Program-made: the position numbers and the translations under genes | Notes under the pieces: model-generated | What the model was told of the DNA's origin: nothing | Databases searched by the model: none | The model's input: only the letters and a program-made list of their open reading frames with translations | Part shown: in pieces, positions 1 through 12,413 of the stretch | How positions within the stretch are numbered: the stretch's first letter is position 1 | Layout: each line of letters begins with the position of its first letter | NCBI GenBank assembly: GCA_963931925.1 | Contig: OZ007581.1 | Span: 16,270,450 to 16,334,449, forward strand | Length of the DNA: 64,000 nucleotides | Direction: 5' to 3' | Origin: Onchidella celtica | Lineage: Eukaryota > Mollusca > Gastropoda > Systellommatophora > Onchidiidae

Positions 1-764
1 ATTTTCATCCATGTTGCTGATGCCACGCTTCACGATTTCAAACGGATCATAATTCGTTCCAGTGACAGTGATGGTGTGGTTATTGCTGTCTCGTGTATTC
101 AATATCTCTGTCTTGATGAGTTGTGGATTTCCTTTGGATCTGGTCAGGCGCACAAGTACATTCCTGCTCACCTTATTGCACAACACCTGGGCCCAGCAAA
201 GTCTCGAGCTTTGTTAGCATTTCACTCCCTGACAGGGTGCGACGCCACTTCAGCATTTTACGAGAAGGGGAAGAAAACAGCTTGGAATGTGTGGCAAGAA
301 TTTCCAGACCTAACTCCAGCCCTGCTCCATTTATCAACATTTCCACAATGCATTGATGATGATATCATGTCCTACATAGAGGCATTTGATGTACGACTCT
401 ACAACAATTCCTCAGAGATCACATCTGTCAACGCTACTCGCCTTGGACTTTTCATTTACAAAAGCCAAAGACTTTAAACATATGCCCCCCCCCCCCCTCA
501 AAAGATGCTCTCTTTCAACACACTCTTTGGGCTGCATATTAAGCAGGTCATATTTGGGGACAAACTTTGATCAATTGCCCTGCTGTGCCTGATCCTTCAA
601 AATGGGGTTGGATGAAGGAAAGTGGTACCAATAGATGGCAGCCACTATGGTTAACCAAACCACTGATATCCAAAATTCAAACTCTTGTTACTTGCCATTG
701 CAAGAAGATTTGCAAACCACCTTATAAATGTTGTGCAGCCCAGGTATGCAATCCAGTCAAGTAA
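1..764 (+). pseudogene. Decayed, 5'-partial gene of an uncharacterised invertebrate protein family (LTGCD motif)
   Basis: The frame is already open at base 1, so the N-terminal part lies outside the window. It reads through SSDSDGVVIAV, a YIPAH segment and the motif LLAFHSLTGCDATSAF followed by GKKTAW. I recognise this as a family common in mollusc, cnidarian and fish genomes, without an agreed function and often present in many mobile-element-like copies. The frame shifts near 455-475, shifts again at a run of 13 C (485-497), and meets a stop near 540. Homology then resumes with DPSKWGWMKE and a Cys-rich CHCKKICKPPYKC tail that ends at about 764. With two shifts and one stop it is almost certainly non-functional. 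The acidic SSDSD segment recalls PIN/5'-nuclease-like folds, but that is inference. Confidence 0.6.
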
Positions 765-1660
765 ATCGTAAGAATAATCAACAGAATATTAAATGCATAA
801 TTCTTAAGTGAGTAATTACTATTTTAGCGGCTACAGACTATTCTGCTGACATGAACTAAGGTCACATAGTAGTTAAAGACTATCAGTGTACTTAAGTTTA
901 CAGAATTTTTTTCGTTTTAATATGCCTTCCATTTGTATCTCTTGCAGTTTTATCATGTCATTCCACGGTTATTACAATATTTTCAGATTGGGCAAAGGAG
1001 ATATTTCAATATTATGAGCTATTACTTCTTTCATTCTTTGTAAGAGTTGCAATTGAAAAGAACATGCTGATTATTATACCCTATGCATTTTTTAATTTTA
1101 TGAGTCATATGCCAGACGCACTTTGATTCATGTAAAGTCCAATTTAATTTGGTATTACTTATGATTACTACATTTTATTCTTTTTTAGCACATTAAACAT
1201 TTAATTACATGATTGAATTCTGGAAACATTAAGTTACATAGGGTATTGTTGGTGTTTTTGTTTTGTTTACTGATCTTATTTTATAAGACAGTCAATTTGG
1301 GGTTATCAGGTTGTTATTTGAAGTGTTAATAAAAAATTTATGATTTTATGGCAATTCTTTCCATTCCATTGAATTCTCCACCATTGAAAACCATAGTAAG
1401 GATACCAAAATTATATTTGTAGCTTTTTTAGATTGAAAAATATAACATGTTATGGTTTTCACTGTTTTTTGTGGCGGCCATTTTTAATTTATGCAAATTA
1501 GGGTCAAATAATTCAGCCACAGCTTGTGTCCTACCCTAAAATGTTTCGGTTTGGTATAAGGTATTGCTATGCCAAGTAGTTCCTTTCTAATCAAAAGTGC
1601 AGGTTTTAGTGGTTTTTTCAGGCTAAGTCAGTCCACTATAATGAGCAGACTTAATTTATG
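765..1660. other. AT-rich DNA with no recognisable feature
   Basis: No sustained coding frame, RNA gene or clear repeat is visible. The base composition is AT-rich with short T runs. Confidence 0.5.
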
Positions 1661-4600
1661 TGTAACAGGGATGGGCACGAGCGGGTCTCCCTATCTCACA
1701 CAGTTAAACATACAAATAAAACTATCAGGTTTTGAGAGGACATTTAAGTTTATTAAAAGGGAAAAAAAAACAAATAATAATACAACAATACAATTCACAA
1801 TAAACAGTACAATAAACAAAACAATAAACCAGACAATAAACTAGACAATAAACAGTACAATAAACCACAATAAACAACAATAAACAGGACAATAAACCCA
1901 ACCGACAGGCGCGCTGAAGAAGAACCAAAAAAAACAGGAATTAACAGCACGCCTCATCAGTTAATCATTACATCATGCTAAAACAAGAGAATGCATCAAA
2001 AGAAAACATAAAAGTTAATAATAATCATATTCACATTGTAAACTAAATATGGGGACGGTCTTGTATGTCTATCAAACAGTAACGTATAATTTACTTTGTG
2101 AGCACTCCAGGGAGCCAACTCGAGTATAAGATGCTAGCCTAACAAGTAACATGTTTACTTCCCTTGGCTTAACTACAGGCTGACATAGGGCTATCCCACA
2201 CGTTATAATTCTTATATTATAACAACGGCCATTATTCTAGATCAGGAAGAAAACTTAATTTGATTCCAGACAAGATAACATTAAGCCTTACATGTGTATA
2301 CGCGCACCCTGTACGCATCAAACTATCCTAGTTATGGAATGAGCTGGAGTTAAACTAACTACAATAAAATACAGTCTGCTGAGTCTACACACTCATACCA
2401 CAGAACTGCCCGTGCTAGATGGCTCAGTAAAAGACAATCCCGTCTACTTACTTAGCCCACCCACGCACAACGTAGTATCCCTTAATTAACAATTACCATC
2501 ATAATTAGCAGAGGATAGCAATAGCCAACTGGATCTACTCATTAAGTCAAAATTAATTAACTTAGGCCCCATTAGCTAACCCAGCTCAATTCTGCACATG
2601 TACAGATTATTGATATTACACAAAACCCTAGTCCATACTGCCACAGGCCTATCTCAACTCAGAGCCAAACTTATCCCTTTCCTATCCTCTGGATATACCA
2701 ATCTCCTTACTCATAAAGTCATAAGAGTATCTCTAGGCGGACCAACCCACATGATAAGTCAACACCTAAGTCTCAACCAGCAATAGCAAGTTATAGTCTC
2801 CCACTACAGGTGATATGGTAATCATGGCATAAGCCAAACCCAACTACATGGTACAACTACAAGACTGAACAGTCAAGTCAACCCACTTGCATTACCTCCA
2901 ACAATACTGATACCTAAAACGTTCCCACATATTCAGTGAACATAATTACATAATGCAACAAGATAATATCATAATAATGACATACATATCATAGGTCTAC
3001 TGGGCAAGCCACACCCACAATTCTATGATTGAGCTAAGTCAATGACTCTGATCCCTTCGTTACAACAGAGTCCAATTACATTTGTCAGTGTGTCAAAAGA
3101 ACAGACAATGAGCACCTACAAAGGATGCCATAAAAATATGACACCTGATGCATAGACGATGCATCCATACACCTAGCATAGGCCTTTCTCTTCATCCTAT
3201 CAACAAATATAAGTTCAAGGTCCGACCCTCAAAAGTTTCTAAGTCCGACCTAACCAGTACAAATTGAAGAAAATCAACTTAACACCTATGTAGAGAACAT
3301 ACTAATTCAAAGAGGCATTATAATAAACGTATAATAAATTAAGAAATTAAAGTAAATAATCATCATCCTTTAGTATAATTCCGATATCTGAGATCCCAAA
3401 TGCTGTTTAAGTGTTGTAGCTACTGTAAACAGTCAGTCAGGTTTGTTATTGTTGTTTGGGTCAAGCTTCCGTTTCCGGAAGCTATTAGCTAACCAATCCC
3501 GGTCTTGATTTAACCCGCTTGACCAGAAGTCATGTGATCACGCCTGCTGGCGTCTGCTGTGACCTACTCACGCTCACTTTGGGAACCCCGCACCTCTCTC
3601 TCCATCTTAACTGGTCTGCTCATTATCATAAAGTTCACAATGAATACGGTATCAATAAAATGTAACGAAAAGGCACACAAGACAAATTTACACATGTATA
3701 CATTATAGTCACAATGCTGAATTAAAGGAACCTAGAAATAATCATCATCCAACAATAATATTACAAACCCACAAAAGAACAAGTTAAAGTAAAGAAATAA
3801 CTTGGTTAAAATTCTTGCCCGTTACTCTCTCTCTCTCTCTCTCTCTCCTTTAAGAAGGACACTTTGGGCCTGAATGGCACCAACTGCAGATTAAGAATAA
3901 CGATCTAGATCTGTCTATCTCTGATCCAAGTAGCGGGACTTAGACCACACCCTCCAGTAGTACTATTTGTTAGCACTTCACATAAAATCAGTCTGTCATA
4001 AATTACAGTTAAATGTTTCCATTTAATTACATGAACTAATCATGCGCGCTAGCGTTGATAGCATTCTAGAACCTTACACTCTTTCTCTGCAGGATACTGA
4101 TAGATACTAAGCTAGACACTTAGTAAGATAAACTTTACCATAGATTGTTAGCTGCTAGCCTGATTGCCTAACCAAGCTGAACAAAGTTCGTCAAACTTCC
4201 AAGTATAATCCAATCATTATTATTTCACATCATCTAAATATTATTAAATACCAGAACTAAAATAATGGGTACAACTTACGTGAATTAACCAAATGAATTC
4301 ACACTTGATAGTCTACATCATCAGAGCTGACACTTCACAAATCTTGAAATATTAATTACAATTCTTTTACTTTTATGTTAGTCTGTGCGGAATGACACGT
4401 CCTGCTGTCTTGAAGACTTGGGTGGAACTGACTGACCCACGCTATCATCTAAGCGTCACCCAAAAACACGCAACCCAATTACTCCCTGACAGTTCACTAA
4501 GTGCAAATTCTAATAAAACATTAAAACGAATAAAAACATTTTTAAAGAACTACCCTCTCGCTCGTGTATGTTGTAAATACACCATCTTAATAAAATATTA

Positions 4601-4690
4601 CTTAACAAGATAAATACTAAACAAACCTACAATGTAGTGATACATAACAAGATTCTACTTCTGGCACCAGGGATGGTCACTTAAATTGAC
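1661..4690. other. AT-rich, apparently non-coding block, possibly an old transposon
   Basis: About 3 kb without a convincing coding frame. It holds a short AATAAAC-type tandem array (listed separately) and a (CT) run at about 3823-3847. Two near-identical 13-mers (CAGGGATGGKCAC) lie near its ends, at 1666-1678 and 4668-4680. Beside the second, 4651-4669 reads GATTCTACTTCTGGCACCA, which resembles the 3' end of a tRNA and so could be a minus-strand primer-binding site. No pair of long terminal repeats could be found, so no element is called. Confidence 0.3.
1796..1896. repeat. Short tandem array based on CAATAAAC
   Basis: Roughly ten irregular copies of a motif containing ACAATAAAC, spaced 8-12 bases apart with variable linkers. 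It reads as simple-sequence DNA and encodes nothing convincing. Confidence 0.75.
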
Positions 4691-5580
4691 CAATCCTGGA
4701 CAATACAGACAACGCTAAGACTATGGTTTAAAATTGGCGCAGTGAGTACATCAGTTGGCAACATTTCTATGGTTGGCAATGTTACTCAACACAACATGAC
4801 TCATGTCAAGTGCGCGATCAAACAATAAGGGGAGATTATCTATGGTTTCTGTGTGGTTACTTCCCCTTGACCACGTCTCGTGGTCCAGCTAGTCAAAATA
4901 AACAGGTTTATCCCCCTTTCACTACAGTGCGCTATGTTCTCAGCCCTGTAATGGTTCACCCCATTACATATGGATTGGGTGAACCACGAAAATGTAAAAA
5001 ATGTAATCCCACCAAAAAAAAAACATATGAATTATGACAAAATACAAAATGTACGGATGAATTTGAACCTCCATCTCTAAATAGGAATGAACAAGAATAA
5101 AATACTGAGGCCTTCCGACAAAAACTACTTTCGTTAGCACTGGCCTTGACACCGTGTTTGCAATAGCTTGCCGTAAGCAAAGATGGTTGCCGGGCTTTCT
5201 ATTTGCGGCTATGTGACGTAACCGAGTCTTACCTCTAGGTTTATTGTAAACTTTTTGGCAGAGATGTATTTTCGTCGTGTAAAATCGAAACGATGATGGG
5301 AAATTTTGTTCTTTGTCTCTCTTCACACATTGCTGGTCGAAAGTCAGCTTTATCACAGTCATTTTGTGTACTCTGTAAAGAATTGGTGTCAAAATGTGGC
5401 AAAAAGAAAATGTGGTAATTTTTTCTAGTTCCCATAATTATTTTTGACTTTGCTTCTAGCCTTGCAGCCATTTTTTGGTGGTTTTATATTTGGTCAAGGA
5501 ATTGTGACGTATCAATAAATTCTATTAGTCTTTGTTTCAAATCCCAGTTATTTCGAGATTTAGATCTAAACTAGATGACG
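4691..5580. other. Non-coding DNA with one 10-bp hairpin
   Basis: No convincing gene. A perfect inverted repeat, TGGTTCACCC (4952-4961) and GGGTGAACCA (4977-4986), could form a small stem with a 15-base loop. Minus-strand frames at about 4964-5471 are open for up to 142 codons but overlap each other and show no recognisable domain. Confidence 0.35.
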
Positions 5581-5581
5581 T

Positions 5582-5730
<149 letters not shown>

Positions 5731-5754
5731 AATAAAAGTAGTAATCTGCAGTCC

Positions 5755-5841
5755 TGCTTCAGAACTCATGCGCGCCAGGACACTACGCACGAAACTGAAC
5801 GCTTGATATGGTTACTTTTTATGACATGCACGGTACTATAA
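5755..5841 (+). repeat. Dispersed repeat R1, copy 1
   Basis: About 87 bases beginning CTGCTTCAGAACTCATGCGC and ending near GCACGGTACTATA recur in reverse complement at 36365-36450 with about 90% identity by eye. This marks a dispersed family, probably a MITE or SINE fragment. Copy 1 lies next to a (CT)n tract. Confidence 0.75.
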
Positions 5842-7260
5842 CAGAATGGAGCCAAGATGGAGGATGAAAATTAGAGCTATTGGCAGCACGATGAAACAAT
5901 GCATTTTCTATAAATTCAAGAACCAAACTAATCAAAATAATAAAAACTTCCGTGCACCCTCCGCGGTATTTGAAATGAACATGTAAAATTTGGTCACTGC
6001 AGATGGCCTAATAAAAAAGCCTTTTGCGTTCAAAGGTGGAGAAAGTGCGCCATATTTATATAATTAGATCTGCAGGGTTTGGCTCAAACAATTTGCAAGA
6101 TTTATCTTGCTCTGATTTCTGATCAGCTAGTAGAATTTTGTGTGTGTTTAAACAATGAATATTAGCTATACATACCTGAATATACCTTTCTGTTGCTATA
6201 AGGAATTGTTGGATTATGGCTCAATCACTTTTTTGACATCTCACTTTTGAAGTCCAACCAGTTAATTGTGTCACTCTACTGTAGAACCATCCAAGTTTCT
6301 GATTTATTTCCACACACATACCTATGACAGCAAGATCTTATCATGTCAGTTCTCCACTGAGATAAAGATTTAAGGAAAGGCACGATTCATACTCTGACAA
6401 TCACCAAGTATAAATATGGAAAGCATGGTAACATTCTGCTTCTATTTTATAATGAATTGGCTTTAAGAAATCTGTGGCAGTAATTTATGGAAGAACCTGT
6501 ATTCCACCGGAACTATACAATGCAGCTAAGAGAGACCATAGGGATATCACTCCGCAGGGCTAACCACTGCTGATAAGACCGTGTTCAGAGCCTGGTGCAT
6601 CGACGATTAAATACACACTGCAAGAGGTTAGGTATCGCGACATGGCAGATAACAACTAGCTTTGAAACAGCAAACAGGACATAGAACAGCTATAATACGC
6701 GGACAAAACGCAACACAGGCCACCGACTTTGGGTGTTTCATTGACAGGCCTTGAAAGAGGAGAATATTTGATTCAGGGAGTGTCCAGGAAACCTATTGAT
6801 GGGAGGGAGGGGTCCCTGGCAGCCCCGTTCCAAGAGGTCCGACCAAAGAGGAGGTCCCTGACAGAGAACCATCTATAATACTGGAGCGACAATAGAAACA
6901 CAAATCTGTACAAGAAAGCTAAAGACTAGGACCACTCCTGGTACTCACAAGCAACTAATTCAATTCATCAGTCCGAATAGGTGTAAGGTATAATAGCACC
7001 AATGTCATTGTAGTAAAGGCCCTTTTGCAGTATTCTGGGGTGGTTTGTTTGTTTGTTTGTTTTGTGTAGCTAGGGTTAAAAGATGGTGACGAGAAAATAT
7101 TTGATAACAATCGCACTTGTCTGGTGAGAGCTTCTGGGTTGGTCCGCCCCGCGACCCGTACGAGCACAGGACATGGCGCAGAATCCTAATATTAACCATT
7201 AATTAGTCTTCTGTACGTGTAGATTTAACATCAGTCCTTCCCTCCTCCCCTTCCTTCTCC
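5842..7260. other. Non-coding DNA, nothing recognised
   Basis: No coding frame of note. A (TTTG)n-like run lies at about 7044-7064 and a pyrimidine-rich stretch leads into the minisatellite. Confidence 0.5.
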
Positions 7261-8528
7261 CATGCTCTGTCAACCCAGTCTCTGTCAACCCAGTCTCTGT
7301 CAACCCAGTCTCTGTCAACCCAGTCTCTGTCAACCCAGTCTCTGTCAACCCAGTCTCTGTCAACCAAGTCTCTGTCAACCCAGTCTCTGTCTACCAAGTC
7401 TCTGTCAACCCAGTCTCTGTCAACCCAGTCTCTGTCTACCTAGTCTCTGTCAACCCAGCCTCTGTCTACCTAGTCTCTGTCTACCCAGTCTCTGTCTACC
7501 TAGTCTCTGTCTACCCAGTCTCTGTCTACCTAGTCTCTGTCTACCCAGTCTCTGTCTACCTAGTCTCTGTCTACCCAGTCTCTGTCAACCCATGCTCTGT
7601 CAACCAAGTCTCTGTCAACCCATGCTCTGTCAACCAAGTCTCTGTCAACCCATGCTCTGTCAACCAAGTCTCTGTCAACCCATGCTCTGTCAACCAAGCC
7701 TATGTCTACCCAGTCTCTGTCTACCCATGCTCTGTCAACCAAGCCTATGTCTACCCAGTCTCTGTCAACCCATGCTCTGTCAACCAAGCCTATGTCTACC
7801 CAGTCTCTGTCAACCCATGCTCTGTCAACCAAGTCTCTGTCAACCCATGCTCTGTCAACCAAGCCTATGTCTACCCAGTCTCTGTCTACCCAGTCTCTGT
7901 CAACCAAGCCTATGTCTACCCAGTCTCTGTCTACCCATGCTCTGTCAACCAAGTCTCTGTCAACCCATGCTCTGTCAACCAAGCCTATGTCTACCCAGTC
8001 TCTGTCAACCCATGCTCTGTCAACCAAGCCTATGTCTACCCAGTCTCTGTCAACCCATGCTCTGTCTACCAAGTCTCTGTCAACCCATGCTCTGTCAACC
8101 AAGCCTATGTCTACCCAGTCTCTGTCTACCCAGTCTCTGTCTATCCATTCTGTCTACCCAGTCTCTATCTACCCAGTCTCTGTCTACCCAGTCTCTGTCT
8201 ACCTATTCTCCGTCTACCCAGTCTCTGTCTACCTAGTCTCTGTCTACCCAGTCTCTGTCTACCCAGTCTGTGCCTACCCAGTCCCTGTCTACCAAGTCTC
8301 TGTCTACCTATTCTCTGTCTACCCAGTCTCTGTCTACCTAGTCTCTGTCTACCTATTCTCTGTCTACCCAGTCTCTGTCTACCCAGTCTCTGTCTACCTA
8401 GTCTCTGTCTACCCAGTCTCTGTCTACCCAGTCTGTGCCTACCCAGTCCCTGTCTACCAAGTCTCTGTCTGCCTATTCTCTGTCTACCCAATCTCTGTCT
8501 ACCCATTCTGTGCCTACCCAGTCCCTGT
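7261..8528. repeat. 15-bp minisatellite with higher-order structure, left part
   Basis: About 84 tandem copies of a 15-bp unit of the type CAGTCTCTGTCAACC. Variants include CATGCTCTGTCAACC, AAGCCTATGTCTACC and TAGTCTCTGTCTACC. Blocks are regionally homogenised: a simple array first, then TAG/CAG alternation, then CATG/AAG alternation. A higher-order unit repeats at 165 bp (11 x 15; marker TGCCTACCCA at 8271 and 8436) and the marker recurs 75 bp later at 8511. Because 15 is a multiple of three, long frames stay open on both strands, but nothing suggests translation. The array stops at the LTR boundary and resumes at 26023. Confidence 0.95.
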
Positions 8529-9383
8529 TGTGATGTTTCCACTTTCTCTCATTCTTCCTCTCACTAACTTTCTTCTGACACCAGCCGTGATAGGCACGGC
8601 ACAAACACACTATCTCTCTTCTATAAGTTATAACAAACGATATCTGTATTGCTTATCTATACAATAATTATTAATTCATTCAATAATAATAGGAACATAG
8701 GTCATACAATTTCACGTGAATTTCGATGGAATGAAATCAATGCAAATCAGTACATGATAATTAAAAGGGCTTCGTAATATTCAATTCCTAGCACATTTTA
8801 TAAAACACATGGGTACATTCAGCATAAGGAAACCTCTCCTTTAGGGGTGTATGGCGCTATCTGGGCACTGGTTCTTCCTCTCTACTCTGGCTTGACTGCG
8901 CAGTTAGATCAACAGGTATCGGCAGGTACCAATAGGTCGGGAAGCCAAGAAGCCACGATGTCGTTAATCAAAGGACAAGAAGTTGAGAAGCCAAGAAGGT
9001 GTTGTTCTTCCTCCTCTGTAGAAAAACAATCGCAACCTCCTAATCTACTGCTGGAAGGCATGACTTCCATAATTACTCCATGACGGATATTCATCATTAA
9101 TACTTTTAACCGCTGACACTGTTATAAGTCAGGCTGCAGCTCCCATACTCCATAGGCTCCCATAAAGGCAATAGAATAAACGATCAATACAGTTTTAATG
9201 ATATTTACCCGTTCCCCACGAAGAATAACGCTCTCTCTAACAGACCCCATCCTATAAGGTTTCGTAACACATATGTAACGGCGTTTCCGTGACTCTCTCA
9301 GAGGCAGTAGTTATACCAAAGTAAACCCACTAGATTTAGGTTCTACAATCATGAACATTAAGTAAAATACACATACATCGTAC
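8529..9383 (-). repeat. 3' LTR of element 1, U5/R-side part
   Basis: Matches the 5' LTR of element 1 (24697 onward) almost base for base up to GTAC at 9380-9383, where a foreign segment begins. The end at 8529 reads TGTGATGTTTCC on the plus strand, so the LTR ends CATCACA in its own orientation. It contains the U5 copy of the primer-site core found in the other LTRs. Confidence 0.9.
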
Positions 9384-11957
9384 TGTTGGATGAACTACGA
9401 GTGGCTAATGTGGTTACTGCGTGGGTTCAATAGTAACTCCCTTAAGGATAAACAGGATTAACAAACACAGGGTTCTGCTGGCAATCTTATTTATTCAAAA
9501 GCCTAACAAAGGTATCGCTACCAAAAGGCATAGGGAAAACCCTATCAAGAAAAGGAAAATGAAGCCCAGAAAAAGAAGAAGAAGTCCAAAAAAAGAAGCC
9601 CAACCAGCCATAAGCTGGAACAAGAGAAAAAGACAAAAACATGATTAGGATATAATGACAACATTAATCAGGCAATCAATGGTGGACATACATAGTAATA
9701 GTATTAAGTATTAAATCAAACAACAACAACATAATATAGAATTTAAGCAATAACCAACTGGATATGTATGCATGGAATAAAATAGCGCTAAGGTTAATGA
9801 ATAACAACTACAAGTGGCTATATCATATACACAAGGAGTTTCCTAGTACACTGGCAACATAAACTAATGTACTAATCAAAGTATGAAGGACATAACAAAT
9901 GAAGGGGCAAGAACACAATAGTTTCGCTCCACTGAGCCGGTGTACAGCACATCCAGAGTGGCCATTCCATTTAATAACGCAGTGGCCAACATGGCCCACT
10001 GACCGTCCATAACACAGACGCTGCATCCCAATGCAGGCCATCCTCATAGGCCCACTCCCATTATTAGTACTAACCCGCCCCAGGGCTATTGTATTGGTTA
10101 CCTCCCTTCCCAATCGATACTGAAGGGTCATGCCCTTTGACCTTAGCCGCGGAGCTATGCCGCCAGGCTAACATGCGTATGACACACCACTAGATACATA
10201 AAGTAATGTGTACATTCCTTAAAATGAAACTGTCCTTCACACACTTACGAAACTCATAGAAGCATAATACATCTGGATAACTATAATACATGCACATGAT
10301 ATATATATATATATGTCGGCGAGACTCATTGCAACATGTGTAGACTCACTGAAACGTTGTTCATCCACCGCCGCACATAGGACAATCCTGGGGCTCACAC
10401 ATGTGAGGCCCAACTAATATTATACATCTCCAATAGGCCTACATGTAATTAATTACACATCTTAAACATTAAACACACAATCACAATCACACTGCTCTCT
10501 ATAGCATAGTGGTACTGGCAAGGTACACAAATACCCGTAATACAATCAAGTGTATAGTGCCGCTCGCTATAACATAAGCCGTCCACATTAACATGTCAGG
10601 AAATCCTCACTGCCTACCACAACAAGGCAATGCTACACATACACTATATATATGCACACAAGCAAATCGTGATAGCTTGGTTAGCGAGCCATCATTATCA
10701 TCTAGCACCGCAAACGTTAACTTTGACAATAAAGTCACAATATCAAGACACTGCACTGCACCGCGCATCTTACACGTCTAATGACAATGGCAATTACCGT
10801 TGAGCCGGACTCACAATGGTCTCTGTAGATCAGCATTCTCTACGCGGCATCCAAGAAAAGGGGGGGGGGTGCGCAAATTAAAGTCACTTCTAATATAATA
10901 GTCTCCAACTTACCCAAAGTTTCTCCGGGTCCTGTGCTACCGCTTCATGCCTTATGGGGCGGGGTGGCGATGGCAAGCGTCGGCAGGCCTCTGAGCTTCT
11001 ACGGGCCCGGGTTGCTGGTCTGGGTTCACTGTGCTGTCGGCTCTTGTCTCTGCGTCTTTGATGGAGTGTGCTGACCACTCGAACTCGCATCGTATTTATG
11101 AGCCCGCGCGGACGTCCGAGAGAGCTATTACGTAGTCTCGTTTTGGACAAGTGAAAGGCTCGGACATTGAGTCCAGCCGAACAACATAACCGGTTAGGGT
11201 CCTAACACAATCGAATTTACAGTACGGTTAAAAGGGTGCACACAAAAGTCAATTAGGTATCCCAGTAAACTGCAGAAATTACTCTAACGTCCCCTCCAGC
11301 AATAATTGAATAAATTTGACCCAGGTTGGATTTATCGGGGATAACATGCGTCTAACTCGTGGTTTACTCTAGATCCGAGATCCTCTTATTAATTATTTCA
11401 ATAGGATATGTGCATCAAAGTACAACAAAATTGGTACCATTATAAAGTAGAAACTTGCTGCTAAAATTCTAACTGACTACTTATACCAGAAACCCGGTAA
11501 TAGTTTTAATATAAATTTTCAAAGTGTCAGGACTAACAACATTGGACAAATTTGTGCGGGATACTTTCGTCCATTAATACCACGTATCTCCATTGATAAC
11601 AAACGTTATCATGAGTACCTATTTTGTACCGATAGGGTATTGCCTACTCTCAACAATGAATTCGGGTTCCCGTCTTTCTGTCGGTGGATAACAACGAAGG
11701 AGCGAGTTGTAAGAAACTTAAAGCCATGATATAAGAGTTGGAAGCCTGGTGGTCAACATTTCCAACTGACCAATCAAAATGCGCGCTTTTCACCGTGATG
11801 TGAATAACGGGTCCCGCGCTAGTATTACAAGGGAAATAATCCAATTAATGGTACTCGGCCAAGTGTCCCTAAACTACTATGAGTGGCCGTCCCTCACTCA
11901 CGCACCAGAGTTACCATGAAAGCACATTAAAAATAGAAAGTCGTTCATCCTCTCACA
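9384..11957 (-). mobile_element. 2,574-bp TG...CA insertion in the element 1 LTR, probable solo LTR of another family
   Basis: The segment starts TGTTGGATGAAC and ends CCTCTCACA and is bounded by GTAC on both sides (9380-9383, 11958-11961). The uninterrupted LTR at about 25551 has a single GTAC at the same place, so this is a clean insertion with a 4-bp target duplication. TG...CA ends and a short duplication fit LTR-element integration. No terminal direct repeats or coding frame were seen, so a solo LTR is the simplest reading. A reversed AATAAA near 9488 suggests minus-strand orientation. The two ends also share GGATGAAC in inverted orientation, so a TIR element is a weaker alternative. It contains a G run at about 10861-10869 and an (AT) run near 10300. 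Confidence 0.6.
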
Positions 11958-12413
11958 GTACAATTAACTTACCACTCAGCAACAGCTCAAATGCCGACAA
12001 GATACCAAAGGTACCACGCTCTGACAAAGGATGTTTGCGGGTTCCCTGACCTTCCCCACTCACAAGACTAGTACAAAGTTACGGTTGCAGTTGTGGTCTC
12101 CTCTTCGGCACGAAGCTGGTGAGTGCTCTCAGCGGTCTGAAGTTGGAAGGAGCGTTCGGGGATTTATACCCAGTCGGGTAGCGTCCCAAGACGCTCACCG
12201 AGTGTACATTAGTTATCCTAATAGCCACCCCCGTCGACTCCACGTCAAATACTATTGAAGCATCTCAACCCCCCCCCCCCCCCCAAGCAATTCCCAGGTG
12301 ATCTGATCGTCAAGTACGGCGGTCAAGTAAACATTCCCTACTTTCCCCCTCTGGCATACAATAACTCTGTCTCCCCGCCGTCAACTATCTTCCCACGCTA
12401 TTTATACCTTGCC
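11958..12413 (-). repeat. 3' LTR of element 1, U3-side part, truncated
   Basis: Continues the LTR after the nested insertion. It carries a run of 16 C at 12269-12284 where element 2 has only four. It stops at GCC (12411-12413) and runs straight into pol sequence. The last 19 bases toward the LTR start, and the polypurine tract of the element, are missing. Confidence 0.85.

Noticed and set aside
7261-8528. Open frames of more than 300 codons with five-residue repeats (CQPSL type), and 125- to 180-codon frames on the minus strand
   Set aside because: They arise because a 15-bp repeat keeps all frames open. Several frames on both strands are open at once and show no start context or conservation.
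9384-11957. DNA transposon with terminal inverted repeats
   Set aside because: The inverted match is only about eight bases and offset. TG...CA ends and a 4-bp duplication fit an LTR better.
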